Shown here: positions 43,630 to 52,910 of the stretch, piece after piece | Layout of the letters: each line of letters starts with the position of its first letter | How positions within the stretch are numbered: position 1 is the stretch's first letter | Origin: Stenotrophomonas sp. ISL-67 | Lineage (GTDB): Bacteria > Pseudomonadota > Gammaproteobacteria > Xanthomonadales > Xanthomonadaceae | NCBI RefSeq assembly: GCF_018612915.1 | Contig: NZ_JAGGRL010000006.1 | Coordinates: 62,001 to 126,000, forward strand | Direction of reading: 5' to 3' | DNA length: 64,000 bases | Position numbers and translations under genes: made by a program | Notes under the pieces: generated by a model | Seen by the model: only the letters and a program-made list of their open reading frames with translations | Told to the model about the DNA's origin: nothing | The model's database searches: none

Positions 43630-44179
43630 CCACCGCTCCCTGCTCCCGCCTAACAGCACCGCCTTGGAGCGGGCTCTTGAAGGCGCCGACGCGCAGCTGG
43701 CTGATATTCCCATGGTCCACCACACCCTGTGGAACCCGTGGACGTGCCCGGCCAAGTTCCTCCCCTTCCTGGCGTGGACCGTCTCGGTCGATACGTGGAG
43801 CAGCGATTGGCCAGAACACATCCAGCGCGCACGCATCGCCAGCTCCTTCCAGATCCAGCGCCACAAGGGGACCGCCCAGAGCATCGCGGACGTTGTCGCC
43901 AGCTTCGGTGGTCAGGTCCAGATCCGCGAGTGGTGGCAGCTGGACCCGCCTGGTCAGCCACACACTTTCGAGCTGCTGCTCACCCTGAGCGGCCAGAGCG
44001 GCCAAGAGGCCACTGCCGCCTTCATTGACCAGGTGATGGCCGCAGTGAATCGCGCCAAGCCCGTGCGGTCGCATTTCACCTTCACTCAGGGCATCAACGC
44101 CGAGGGCGCCATTGGCGTCCTGGGCGTCGCCCGGGTGCTCACCTCCACCCGCCTGCAGCTGGCGGCGAGCGAACCGTAG
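43622..44179 (+). CDS. I: Baseplate protein I
   Basis: 185 residues. SLLPPNSTALERALEGADAQL, LWNPWTCPAKFLPFLAWTVSVD and HKGTAQSIADVV match gpI, the partner of J in the wedge. Start ATG 43622. Confidence 0.93.
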   Translation: MTDHRSLLPPNSTALERALEGADAQLADIPMVHHTLWNPWTCPAKFLPFLAWTVSVDTWSSDWPEHIQRARIASSFQIQRHKGTAQSIADVVASFGGQVQIREWWQLDPPGQPHTFELLLTLSGQSGQEATAAFIDQVMAAVNRAKPVRSHFTFTQGINAEGAIGVLGVARVLTSTRLQLAASEP

Positions 44180-44188
44180 GAACTCCCA

Positions 44189-45868
44189 ATGCCCGTCCCG
44201 CAGATCACCATTACGCCCGCCGGCTTCGCCGCCATCATCAATGCCGAACACACCGGCACCGCTCCGGTGAAGCTGACCCACGTGGGCCTGACCGCGCAGC
44301 ACTTCGACGTTGCAAGCGTTGGCGCCGCCGTGCCCGGAGAGGCCAAGCGACTGACCACATTCGCCGGCCAAGCCGTAGCGCTCGACACGCTGCATCTGAA
44401 TGTGCGCGACGATACGGCCGACGCCTACACGCTGCGAGGCTTCGGGCTTTATCTGCAGGACGGCACGTTGTTCGCCGTGTACTCCCAGCAGGCACCGATC
44501 ATGGAGAAGGCATCGGCGGCGGTCATGCTTTTGGCGACCGACATTCGATTCGCCAAGGTCAACGCCACCAGCATCGAAGTTGGCGACATCGACTTCGTGA
44601 ACCCGCCAGCCACCAACACGCGGGCAGGCGTTGTTCGTCTGGCCACCGATCAGGAGGCGGAAGCGGGGTCCAATACTACGATTTCTCTAACTCCTTTCGG
44701 ATTGGCCCGTTACATCAACAAGCGCTTCGGTGACGGCGCGCCCAGTATCTTCGTCAAGGGTCTACTGGGCATGGCCACGGCCGCCCTGTTTCGCACCGAG
44801 CTTGGCCTGCGAGGGGCGGCGCTGCGCGATGAGGGGCACGGCAACGGGCTTAATGCCGATCTGCTCGACGGACAGCACGGAGAGTATTTCCTGCAGTGGA
44901 AGAACTTCACTGGTGTTCCGACCCAGTTCACGCCGGTGCAGCATGTGCACCCTATCTCCGAGGTAACAGGACTGGCCGACGCCCTGGACGGCAAGGCTGC
45001 ACAAGGTCACAGCCACTCCATCGCCGCCATTCCCGGTCTGCAGACGTCACTCGACGGAAAGCTGAACCTTTCGGGCGGCGTGATGAGCGGCCAGATTGCA
45101 TTCAAGGCAAATCCCGCCGGCCAGCTGTCCTGGCGCAACGCAGCAGGCACGGTCGACCGGTTCTACACTTCCAGCAGCGACGCGGAGGTCAATTTCCACA
45201 GTGTCAACGATGCCGGCACCTACAACGGCACCATCCTGACGCTGAGTCGCACTTCATTGGCGGTCACTGCAGGCGGCTCCCTAAGCGCGATCGATTACGT
45301 GGAATCGCAAGCCATTGATGCTCAGTTCCGCTTCGGCGGTACGGCGCCGCGCTCGCTGCGCCTGAGTTACAACTACGGAAGCGGCAATGCGGGTTTCTAC
45401 GACGGCACCGGTGCGAGGTGGCTGATCCGCTTTATGCCGGAGGATGCTGCGCCAGTCACGCACTTCCCTTCGGGCGGCATCAACGTCAGCGGGACGGTCA
45501 CCGCTACCGGCGCGACTATCAATGGCTCTTTGACCATTACAGGAATTTTCAACCGCAATACCGGTTCCTCAGAGAAACTGAAAGATATTGAAGGCCCGCT
45601 TCCGTATGGTCTGGACGAAGTGCGGCGCATTCGTACCGTGATCGGACGTTACAAACCCGATTTCTGCGATGACCAGTCCCGCAGGCCCTTCGTAGTAGCC
45701 GAGCAGCTGGCCACGGTAGTCAGGGAGGCGGTCCGCGAGGACGTCATCGACTTCAACGGCCAGAAGGTCCCGGCTGTGGAATACGAGCTGCTGATTCCGG
45801 TTCTTATCAACGCTGTGAGCCAACTGGCCGACCTGGTAGACGAAATGAGAGCATCGCACCATGGCTAA
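44189..45868 (+). CDS. H: Tail fibre protein H with C-terminal S74-like chaperone
   Basis: 559 residues. The N-terminal 200 residues resemble P2 gpH (ITPAGFAAIINAEHTGTAPV; DFVNPPATNTRAGVVRLATD). The central part contains repeat-like fibre sequence (LNADLLDGQHGEYFLQWKN). The last 100 residues (SSEKLKDIEGPL ... VEYELLIPVLINAVSQLADL) look like an intramolecular chaperone of the peptidase S74 type that cleaves itself after trimerisation. Host-receptor binding is expected in the central/distal region. Confidence 0.88.
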   Translation: MPVPQITITPAGFAAIINAEHTGTAPVKLTHVGLTAQHFDVASVGAAVPGEAKRLTTFAGQAVALDTLHLNVRDDTADAYTLRGFGLYLQDGTLFAVYSQQAPIMEKASAAVMLLATDIRFAKVNATSIEVGDIDFVNPPATNTRAGVVRLATDQEAEAGSNTTISLTPFGLARYINKRFGDGAPSIFVKGLLGMATAALFRTELGLRGAALRDEGHGNGLNADLLDGQHGEYFLQWKNFTGVPTQFTPVQHVHPISEVTGLADALDGKAAQGHSHSIAAIPGLQTSLDGKLNLSGGVMSGQIAFKANPAGQLSWRNAAGTVDRFYTSSSDAEVNFHSVNDAGTYNGTILTLSRTSLAVTAGGSLSAIDYVESQAIDAQFRFGGTAPRSLRLSYNYGSGNAGFYDGTGARWLIRFMPEDAAPVTHFPSGGINVSGTVTATGATINGSLTITGIFNRNTGSSEKLKDIEGPLPYGLDEVRRIRTVIGRYKPDFCDDQSRRPFVVAEQLATVVREAVREDVIDFNGQKVPAVEYELLIPVLINAVSQLADLVDEMRASHHG

Positions 45869-46514
45869 GGGCATCCGGGTGAATGGCGTTGATACCGACG
45901 ACCTGTTCGACGGAGATGTGATTGGAGATGGTCCCACGGCGCCGGCGCTCACTGTGAACGGGGTGCCGCTGAAGTACGCAGCGCTTGCATACGGTGCTAA
46001 GCGTGCCGATATCGGCCTGCGCCAGAATAATGTGGACGTGACCAACCTCTGGGCCGCCAAGGGCACAGCCAGCTACTCACTGCCCATCAACGGGAAGTCA
46101 TACAGCGCCCACAACCAGTCGCGTTCCAACTCGACTGGATCTGCGGTTGCCACAGTGACGTTCCTCCTTGACAGCACCGGCAGTTACCGGGTCTTGGGAA
46201 CCAGCACAGGCGGTGGGAACAACGCGAACAGTTTGCTGGCAGAGGGATCGTGGCTACCGGCAGGCGCCGCTGCCGGGGATTACACGGTTCAGTTCGCAGC
46301 GGCGAACGTCGGTGCGGCCTCCATCAGCAACGGTGCACCCGGATACGTCAGTTGCGCCACCAGCCGAACCATCGCGGCCTCGATCTCGGTCCCCGCTGCC
46401 TCTCTGGAGAATCAGTCAGCCGAGGTGACCCTGGTCATCCGGTTGCGTAGATCGAATGGGGCCGTTTCCACAACGCAGATCTACGCAAGGGTCGGCGCAG
46501 CAGGTTGGTATTGA
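45861..46514 (+). CDS. Tail fibre-associated protein (gpG position)
   Basis: 217 residues, overlapping H by 8 bases. Beta-rich, low in charge (GIRVNGVDTDDLFDGDVIGD; LPAGAAAGDYTVQFAAANVG). It occupies the place of the fibre chaperone G but does not look like it; an accessory fibre or tip adhesin is more likely. Last gene of the J operon. Confidence 0.6.
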   Translation: MAKGIRVNGVDTDDLFDGDVIGDGPTAPALTVNGVPLKYAALAYGAKRADIGLRQNNVDVTNLWAAKGTASYSLPINGKSYSAHNQSRSNSTGSAVATVTFLLDSTGSYRVLGTSTGGGNNANSLLAEGSWLPAGAAAGDYTVQFAAANVGAASISNGAPGYVSCATSRTIAASISVPAASLENQSAEVTLVIRLRRSNGAVSTTQIYARVGAAGWY

Positions 46515-46524
46515 CGATGCGAGT

Positions 46525-46541
46525 GTAAGCGGGGTCGCTAC
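46525..46541 (+). promoter_or_regulatory. Late-promoter element upstream of V
   Basis: GTAAGCGGGGTCGCTAC, fitting GTARGCG-N6-CTAC, 47 bases before V. Followed by GCGCGCGCGAGG at 46556-46567. Confidence 0.65.
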
Positions 46542-46588
46542 GCGCCGCGCTACGTGCGCGCGCGAGGCATGGCCTCGAACATGGGGGC

Positions 46589-47155
46589 ATGGATAGCGCT
46601 CTGCCCCAACAGCTCAACAACCTGCTGCGCGACGGCTCGGTCACTGAGGTTGACCATCAGCGGCAGCTGTGTCGCGTGCGCAGCGGCGAGACCCACACCG
46701 ACTTCATTCCGTGGTTGGCCAGCGCGGCCGGCGAGTTCAGCTGTTGGGCGGCGCCCAGCGTCGGAGAGCAGGTCAAGCTGCTGTGCACCGACGGTGACCT
46801 GGCCAATGCGGTTGCGGTGCGCGGGCTGTACTGCACCCAGTATCCAGCGCCGTCGACAAACCCAGACGTGGTAATGATCCAGTTCAGGGATGGCGCCGCC
46901 ATCAGCTACAACGCTGCGAGCCACGCGCTTTCAGCAGTGCTGCCCGCCGGCGGCACCGTGGCTGTCCAGGCCGATGGTGGCGTGAGCATCACAGGCCCGG
47001 TGACGATCACCGGAGACACCACCATCACCGGCCAGGTCAGCATCACCGGCAAGGCCGAGGTTTCTGATGATGTTATCGGCGGCGGCGTGAGCCTCAAGCA
47101 GCACACGCACCGCGCCGTGCAGCCCGGCAACGGCACGTCAGGCGCGCCGCTGTGA
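46589..47155 (+). CDS. V: Baseplate spike protein V
   Basis: 188 residues. LLRDGSVTEVDHQRQLCRVRSG and VGEQVKLLCTDGDLANAVAVRGLYC are the N-terminal OB-like domain of gpV. The C-terminal part has short repeats (ITGPVTITGDTTITGQVSIT) that form the beta-helical spike, and a terminal HTHRAVQPGN metal-binding tip. Confidence 0.94.
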   Translation: MDSALPQQLNNLLRDGSVTEVDHQRQLCRVRSGETHTDFIPWLASAAGEFSCWAAPSVGEQVKLLCTDGDLANAVAVRGLYCTQYPAPSTNPDVVMIQFRDGAAISYNAASHALSAVLPAGGTVAVQADGGVSITGPVTITGDTTITGQVSITGKAEVSDDVIGGGVSLKQHTHRAVQPGNGTSGAPL

Positions 47156-47511
47156 TCGGCATGGACGCACATTCCGGGGCTTTCAGCGACGACTCCGCGC
47201 ACCTGCGCCAGTCCATCGCAGACATCCTCACCACGCCCATTGGCTCGCGGATCGAACGCCGGGACTATGGCTCCCTGCTGCCCGAGCTTATCGACCAGCC
47301 CTTCAACGACGCGACCCGCCTCAAGCTCTTTGGCGCCGCAGCGACGGCGCTGCTTCGCTGGGAGCCGCGGATCCGGCTGACGCGTATCGGCCTGACCCGC
47401 GCGAATGAACCGGGCACGTTCGTACTGGATCTGGACGGCCAGCGAGCCGTCCCCACCGGTGCATCCCGCACCACACGTCTCTCCGTCCCGCTTCGCTTCC
47501 GCACCCCTTAA
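47152..47511 (+). CDS. W: Baseplate wedge protein W (gp25-like)
   Basis: 119 residues from GTG 47152, overlapping V by 4 bases. LRQSIADILTTPIGSRIERRDYGS and LPELIDQPFNDATRLKLF are the gp25/gpW pattern. Confidence 0.94.
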   Translation: MIGMDAHSGAFSDDSAHLRQSIADILTTPIGSRIERRDYGSLLPELIDQPFNDATRLKLFGAAATALLRWEPRIRLTRIGLTRANEPGTFVLDLDGQRAVPTGASRTTRLSVPLRFRTP

Positions 47512-47526
47512 CCGCAGGAGTCAACC

Positions 47527-48696
47527 ATGCCCACCGACTACCACCACGGCGTACGCGTCATCGAGATCAACGGCGGCGTTCGCCCGATCCGCACCATCGC
47601 CACCGCCGTCATCGGCATCGTCTGCACCGGCGAGGATGCTGACCCCGAGCTGTTCCCGCTCAATCGCCCGGTGCTGCTGACCGATGTGCTGGGTGCCATT
47701 GGCAAGGCCGGCACCAGCGGCACCCTGCAGCCCACGCTGCAGGCCATCGCTGACCAGGCCAACGCGATCACCGTCGTGGTCCGCGTTCCCGAGGGCGAGG
47801 ATGACAGCACCACCACGGCCAACGTCATCGGCAAGAAGGATGGCGCGACCTATACCGGCCTGCAGGCATTGCTGGTATCCGAGGCCCAGGTAGGGGTGCG
47901 CCCGCGCATTCTCGGCACTCCGGGCCTGGACACCCAGCCCGTCGCCGCCGCGCTGGCGGTGATTGCCAAGAAGCTGCGCGCGATGGCGTACGTGAGCTGC
48001 GCGGCCAGCGCGTCGGTGCCCGAGGCCATCGCCTACCGCGAGCAGTTCAGCGACCGCGAGCTGATGCTGGTCTACCCCGACTTTGTGGCCTTCAACACCG
48101 CCACCGCGGCTACGGGCATGGCATTTGCCACCGCGCGTGCTCTGGGCCTGCGCGCGATGATCGACGAGCAGCAGGGTTGGCATAAGTCGCTGTCGAACGT
48201 GGCCGTTGCCGGCGTGACCGGCATCAGCCGCGACGTGCATTGGGACCTGCAGGACCCGGCCACCGACGCCGGCATGCTCAATGCGGCCGACATCACCACG
48301 CTGATCAACTCCAATGGCTACAAGTTCTGGGGTTCGCGCACCTGCAGCGATGATCCGCTCTTCGCCTTCGAGACGGCCACCCGCGCCGCCCAGATCCTGG
48401 CCGACACCATTGCCGAGGCGCAGCTGGTGTACGTCGACAAGCCGCTGCACCCCTCGCTGGTGCGCGACATGCTCGAAAGCATCAATGCCAAGTTCCGCGA
48501 GCTGGTCAATGCCGGTTACCTGATGGGTGCCACCGCCTGGTACGACGAGGGCGCCAACTCGCCCACGCAGTTGTCCAGCGGCCGCCTCGCCATCGACTAC
48601 GACTACACACCGGTGCCGCCGCTGGAAAACCTGCTGCTCAACCAGCGCATCACCGACCGCTACTTCGCCGATTTCCCGACCCGCATCAGCGGCTGA
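47527..48696 (+). CDS. FI: Tail sheath protein FI
   Basis: 389 residues. YHHGVRVIEINGGVRPIRTIATAVIG at the start, IADQANAITVVVRVPEGEDD and NLLLNQRITDRYFADFPTRISG at the end are typical of the contractile sheath of P2-like phages. Preceded by GCAGGAG. Confidence 0.96.
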   Translation: MPTDYHHGVRVIEINGGVRPIRTIATAVIGIVCTGEDADPELFPLNRPVLLTDVLGAIGKAGTSGTLQPTLQAIADQANAITVVVRVPEGEDDSTTTANVIGKKDGATYTGLQALLVSEAQVGVRPRILGTPGLDTQPVAAALAVIAKKLRAMAYVSCAASASVPEAIAYREQFSDRELMLVYPDFVAFNTATAATGMAFATARALGLRAMIDEQQGWHKSLSNVAVAGVTGISRDVHWDLQDPATDAGMLNAADITTLINSNGYKFWGSRTCSDDPLFAFETATRAAQILADTIAEAQLVYVDKPLHPSLVRDMLESINAKFRELVNAGYLMGATAWYDEGANSPTQLSSGRLAIDYDYTPVPPLENLLLNQRITDRYFADFPTRISG

Positions 48697-48719
48697 CCCC
48701 GCACTGAGGAACCTGTCCC

Positions 48720-49229
48720 ATGTCCATGCCCAGCAAACTGAAGAATCTCAACCTGTTCAACGATGGCGAGAGCTATCTCGGCCAGGTGACCGAGTTCAAG
48801 CTGCCGACCCTGACCCGCAAGATGGAGGAATACCGCGCCGGCGGCATGCTCGGCCCCATCGACGTGGATCTGGGCCAGGAGAAGATCGAAGCCGAGTGGA
48901 AGTGCGGCGGTCTGATGCTGCAGGTGCTGCGCCAGTACGGCGCGATCCGACACAACGCCGTGCAGCTGCGGTTTGCCGGCGCCTATCAGAGTGAGGACAG
49001 CGAAGCCGTTGATTCGGTGGAGATCGTCCTTCGCGGCCGTCACAGCGAAGTCGATGCCGGCACTGGCAAGGTCGGCGACGACACCGAGTTCAGCGTCAAG
49101 ACCTCGGTCAGCTACTACAAGCTGACCATCAACGGCCGCACGGAGATCGAAATCGACATGGTCGGCATGGTCTTCATCGTTAACGGCGTCGACCTGCAGG
49201 CCGCCCAGCGTCGCGCCATCGGCTACTGA
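48720..49229 (+). CDS. FII: Major tail tube protein FII
   Basis: 169 residues. LKNLNLFNDGESYLGQVTEF, EYRAGGMLGPIDVDLGQEKIE and LTINGRTEIEIDMVGMVFIVNG match gpFII, the inner tube. 23 bases after FI. Confidence 0.95.
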   Translation: MSMPSKLKNLNLFNDGESYLGQVTEFKLPTLTRKMEEYRAGGMLGPIDVDLGQEKIEAEWKCGGLMLQVLRQYGAIRHNAVQLRFAGAYQSEDSEAVDSVEIVLRGRHSEVDAGTGKVGDDTEFSVKTSVSYYKLTINGRTEIEIDMVGMVFIVNGVDLQAAQRRAIGY

Positions 49230-49273
49230 CCCCGGCCCGGCAGACGCCGGGCTCCAACCCTGAGAGAGATCCC

Positions 49274-49738
49274 GTGAACGAAATCAACGCATCCGTGCCC
49301 ACCCCCGAATCCCTGGACCGCGCCACCCTCGCCTTCGACGGCCTCGCCGGCGCCCTGCAGGTCGCCCAGACCGCGCCGCGCGGTGAAGTCGTCGCCCGCG
49401 TAGGCGAAACGCTGGCAGCTGCCGTGGCCGATTCGGTGAGCCACTTCAATCCGCCGCCGGGCGCCATCGTGCTGGAAACCCCGATCCGGCGCGGTGACCA
49501 GCTGATCACCAGCCTGACCCTGCGCAAGCCCGACGCCGGCACCCTGCGCGGCATCAAGCTGGCCGATCTGCTGCAGATGGATGTGGGTGCCCTGACCACG
49601 CTGCTGCCGCGCATCAGTTCGCCCACGCTTACCGCCGCCGACGCAGCCAAGCTGGATCCGGTCGACCTGGTCTCTATCGCCACCGAAGTGGGCAATTTTT
49701 TCTTGCCGAAGGCGCAGCGGGAGTCCCTGTCTGCGTAG
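49274..49738 (+). CDS. E: Tail assembly chaperone E
   Basis: 154 residues. ETPIRRGDQLITSLTLRKPDAGTLRGIKLADLLQMD is the tail assembly protein E family. Near the end it carries the slippery site T-TTT-TTC (49696-49702), so part of the ribosomes should shift to -1 and read on into the downstream GpE frame. Longer at the N-terminus (about 45 residues) than P2 E. Confidence 0.92.
   Translation: MNEINASVPTPESLDRATLAFDGLAGALQVAQTAPRGEVVARVGETLAAAVADSVSHFNPPPGAIVLETPIRRGDQLITSLTLRKPDAGTLRGIKLADLLQMDVGALTTLLPRISSPTLTAADAAKLDPVDLVSIATEVGNFFLPKAQRESLSA
49696..49702 (+). promoter_or_regulatory. Programmed -1 frameshift site joining E and E'
   Basis: Zero-frame codons AAT-TTT-TTC give the heptamer T TTT TTC. 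The -1 frame is then open without a stop from 49702 to 49863 and includes the GpE ORF, as in P2 E+E'. Confidence 0.85.
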
Positions 49739-49746
49739 AGGAATTC

Positions 49747-49863
49747 ATGGCCGATGTCGCGGTGGTGTTTGCGTTCTCGCTCACCGAGTTGTCGGCCATG
49801 TCCCTCGCTGAGTTGATCGAATGGCGCGAGCGCGCCCGAGTACGTAGCGGAGCAAACCAGTGA
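49747..49863 (+). CDS. GpE-family tail protein (E' extension)
   Basis: 38 residues from its own ATG (MADVAVVFAFSLTELSAMSL, then AELIEWRERARVRSGANQ), matching the phage GpE family. More importantly it is in the -1 frame of E, open back to the slippery site, so the main product is probably the E-E' fusion that bridges tape measure and tube subunits. Confidence 0.88.
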   Translation: MADVAVVFAFSLTELSAMSLAELIEWRERARVRSGANQ

Positions 49864-49875
49864 TACAGTTCGCCC

Positions 49876-50013
49876 ATGGCCACCCTTATCGCCACCGTCG
49901 TTGCCCTTTGCCTGCTGGCTGCTGTCGGCGTGCTGCTGGTGTGGGCGCTGAGCGCGCTGTGTCGCTTCTTGGCCGCGTTGCTGCCCGATCCCAGCGAGAA
50001 GGCCTCGCCGTAG
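49876..50013 (+). CDS. Small membrane protein between E' and T
   Basis: 45 residues with one long hydrophobic helix (MATLIATVVALCLLAAVGVLL onward to about 38). Starts 12 bases after the GpE stop, ends 22 before T. No known name. Confidence 0.55.
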   Translation: MATLIATVVALCLLAAVGVLLVWALSALCRFLAALLPDPSEKASP

Positions 50014-50035
50014 TTGCTTACCAGGTTGTCATCGC

Positions 50036-52900
50036 ATGAGCGGTGGCAACCTTCGCCTGCAGGTGGTCCTGCAGGCCCTCGATCAAGCCACTGGTCCATT
50101 CCGCAAGGTTCTTGCCGGCAGCAAAGGGCTGTCGGCCGCCCTGCAGCAGCAACAGGCCACGCTGCGCCGTCTCAACGCCGCCCAGCGCGATGTCAGCGCC
50201 TTCCGCCAGCAGCAAGACGCCACACGCGGCACCGCCCAGGCCCACCGCGAGGCTCAGGAGCGGGTGCGGCAGCTGGCCATGCAGATCGCTGCTACTGGCG
50301 CGCCCACGCGCAAGCTCAACAACGAATTCAAGCAGGCCAAGGCCGCTGCCGGCCTGCTCAAGACCCAGCACCAGCAGCAGGCTGTCGAACTGCAGCGCCT
50401 GCGCGGCGGGCTGGAACGTGCCGGCATCAGCACCCGCCAGCTGGGCACCCATGAGCGCAAGCTGCGCGGCGATATCGCCGCTGCCACCTCCCAGATGGAG
50501 CAGCAGCGCGCCCGCTTGGCTTCGCTCGACGCGGCCATGGCGCGCAGCCGGAAGGTCCACAGCGCCGGCATGAACGCGGCCGCCCACGGGGCGGGCATTG
50601 CGTTCGCCTCCATGACCGCGCTGCGCGTACAGGGCTTCCCCATCGCGCAGGCCATGACCTTCGAGTCGGCTATGGCTGACGTCAAGAAGGTGGTCGACTT
50701 CGACACCCCGGCGCAGTTCCAGCAGATGAGCCAGGACGTGGAGGATCTGTCGCGGCGCCTGCCCATGGTGCCGGCGGACATCGCCAAGATTGTCGCCGCT
50801 GCTGGCCAGGCTTCCATTCCGCGCGAAGAGCTGGTGCGGTTCGCCGAGGACGCGGCCAAGATGGGCGTGGCCTTCGACACCAGCGCCGAGGATGCAGGCC
50901 AGACCATGGCCACCTGGCGCACCGCGTTCAAGATGGGCCAGGACGACGTGGTCGTGCTGGCCGACAAGATCAACTACCTGGGCAACACCGGCCCGGCCAG
51001 CGTCCAGAAGATCAGCGAAGTGGTGAACCGGATCGGCGCTCTGGGCGAGGTGGCCGGCCTCGGCAGTGGCCCGCTGGCCGCGCTGGGCGCCACGGTGGCC
51101 GGCATGGGCATCGAGTCGGAGGTATCGGCCACCGGCATCAAGAACATGCTGCTCACGCTGTCGTCCGGCGATGCAGCGACGAAGAGCCAGATCACCGCCT
51201 TCAAGAAGCTTGGCCTGAATGCCAAGGACATGGCCAACGCCATGCAGAAGGATGCGGGCGGCGCGATTGTGGGCGTGCTGGAGAAGCTGAAGACTCTGCC
51301 CAAGGCCGAGCAGGCCGCGACCATGACCCAGCTGTTCGGGCGTGAGTCCATCGGCGCCATCGCGCCGCTGCTGACCAATCTGGAACTGCTCAAAGGCAAC
51401 TTCGACAAGGTCACCGACGCCCAGAAGTACGGCGGCTCCATGGGCGCCGAGTACGCCGCGCGCGTGGCCACCTCCGAGAACGCGCTGCAGCTGCTCAAGA
51501 ACAGCGCGCTGGTGGTGGCCCAATCCATCGGCAAGACGCTGCTGCCCGACTTCAAGGCTTTGGTGGACCGAACCGCCCAGGTCATCGGCAAGGTGACCGA
51601 ATGGGTGCGCGCCAATCCGCAGCTGGTTGCCACCATTGCCAAGGTCGTGGTGGTTGGCACTGCGCTCGCCACCGTCCTGGGCGGTCTGCTGGTCGCCGGC
51701 GGCGTCGGCGCCATGGCTCTAACGCAGATCCACAAAGCCGCGTCGCTGCTGAGCGGTGGCGGCGGTATCGGCCGCCTGGTGGGCCAGGTGGTGTCCCTCG
51801 GTGGCCGCGCCTTCCCCATGCTGCTCAACGTGGGCCGCATGCTGCTGCCGATGCTGGGCGGCGTCAGCGCCCCGGTGCTGGCCATTGGCCTGGCCATCGG
51901 CGTGGTGGCGGCCCTGGTGTGGAAGTACTGGGGGCCGATCAAGGCCTTCATGGTCGGGGTATGGCAGGGCGTCATGGATGTCGTCGGCCCGATCATGGCC
52001 GAGCTGATGACCGCGCTCGAGCCACTCGCCCCGGTGTGGGAGATGGTGTCCAGCGCAATGGGTCAGGCGTGGGCGTGGGTGCAGAAGCTGTTTGCCCCGT
52101 TCGCAGCCACCAGCGAGCAGTTGCACGGTGCAACCGACGCCGGGCGCGGATTCGGCCAGATCCTGGGCACCGTGCTGACCGTGAACCTGCGAATGGCGGT
52201 GACCGCGCTCGGCTGGCTGGTGTCAGCCTTCACCACGATCCTGCCCATCATCCAGAACGCGGTGGGTGGCGCGTGGCAGTACCTGCAGGGCGCATGGAAC
52301 ATGATCGTGGGCCTGTTCACCGGCAACGGCGACCGGATCCGCACGGGCCTGACCATGATGTGGCAGGGCATCAACCAGGTACTCATGGGCTGGCCGGCGA
52401 GCATGATGCAGGCAGGCATTGACATGATCACCGGACTGGTTGGCGGCATCACCTCCATGGGTGGGGCCGCGCTCGAGGCGGTGTCGGGAATCGCTTCAGG
52501 CATCACCAGCAAGTTCAAGGGCATGCTGGGAATCCACAGCCCGTCGCGCGTGTTCGCCCAGTTCGGCGACTTCACCATGCAGGGCTTGGCCGGCGGTCTG
52601 GATCGCAGCCAGGGCGAACCGCTGCAACAGGTGACAAGCCTGGGCGACCGTATGAAACAGGTGGGCGCCGGTATCGCGCTGGGAGCCGCCTCCATGCCGG
52701 TTCTGGCCGGTGGCGCGCCGGTGGTCGCCCCGAGCGCGGGAGCAGCCGCAGCGGCCGGCTCCGGCGCTCCTGTCTACAACATCAACGTCACGGCTCCGGC
52801 CGGCGCCGACGCCCAAGCGCTTGCCCAACTGATCCGGCAGGCCATTGATGACCACGAACGCAGCAAGGCCACACGCCAAGGCTCGCGGCTAAGCGATTGA
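50036..52900 (+). CDS. T: Tail tape measure protein T
   Basis: 954 residues. Long coiled-coil start (LQVVLQALDQATGPFRKVLAG), the TP901-type core (FESAMADVKKVVDFDTPAQFQQMSQ; GNTGPASVQKISEVVNRIG), central hydrophobic segments (about 530-620) and a C-terminal phage repeat (LGIHSPSRVFAQFGDFTMQGLAGGL). It sets tail length and is injected at the start of DNA ejection. Confidence 0.95.
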   Translation: MSGGNLRLQVVLQALDQATGPFRKVLAGSKGLSAALQQQQATLRRLNAAQRDVSAFRQQQDATRGTAQAHREAQERVRQLAMQIAATGAPTRKLNNEFKQAKAAAGLLKTQHQQQAVELQRLRGGLERAGISTRQLGTHERKLRGDIAAATSQMEQQRARLASLDAAMARSRKVHSAGMNAAAHGAGIAFASMTALRVQGFPIAQAMTFESAMADVKKVVDFDTPAQFQQMSQDVEDLSRRLPMVPADIAKIVAAAGQASIPREELVRFAEDAAKMGVAFDTSAEDAGQTMATWRTAFKMGQDDVVVLADKINYLGNTGPASVQKISEVVNRIGALGEVAGLGSGPLAALGATVAGMGIESEVSATGIKNMLLTLSSGDAATKSQITAFKKLGLNAKDMANAMQKDAGGAIVGVLEKLKTLPKAEQAATMTQLFGRESIGAIAPLLTNLELLKGNFDKVTDAQKYGGSMGAEYAARVATSENALQLLKNSALVVAQSIGKTLLPDFKALVDRTAQVIGKVTEWVRANPQLVATIAKVVVVGTALATVLGGLLVAGGVGAMALTQIHKAASLLSGGGGIGRLVGQVVSLGGRAFPMLLNVGRMLLPMLGGVSAPVLAIGLAIGVVAALVWKYWGPIKAFMVGVWQGVMDVVGPIMAELMTALEPLAPVWEMVSSAMGQAWAWVQKLFAPFAATSEQLHGATDAGRGFGQILGTVLTVNLRMAVTALGWLVSAFTTILPIIQNAVGGAWQYLQGAWNMIVGLFTGNGDRIRTGLTMMWQGINQVLMGWPASMMQAGIDMITGLVGGITSMGGAALEAVSGIASGITSKFKGMLGIHSPSRVFAQFGDFTMQGLAGGLDRSQGEPLQQVTSLGDRMKQVGAGIALGAASMPVLAGGAPVVAPSAGAAAAAGSGAPVYNINVTAPAGADAQALAQLIRQAIDDHERSKATRQGSRLSD

Positions 52901-52910
52901 GACCCCACCC

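Noticed and set aside
36355..46588. P2-type late promoter consensus TGT-N12-ACA
   Set aside because: No copy with exact spacing was found before P, O, J or V; the shared GTARGCG-N6-CTAC element fits better.
50018..51523. Open frame of 501 codons on the minus strand
   Set aside because: Antisense to the tape measure gene; histidine- and glycine-rich without motifs.
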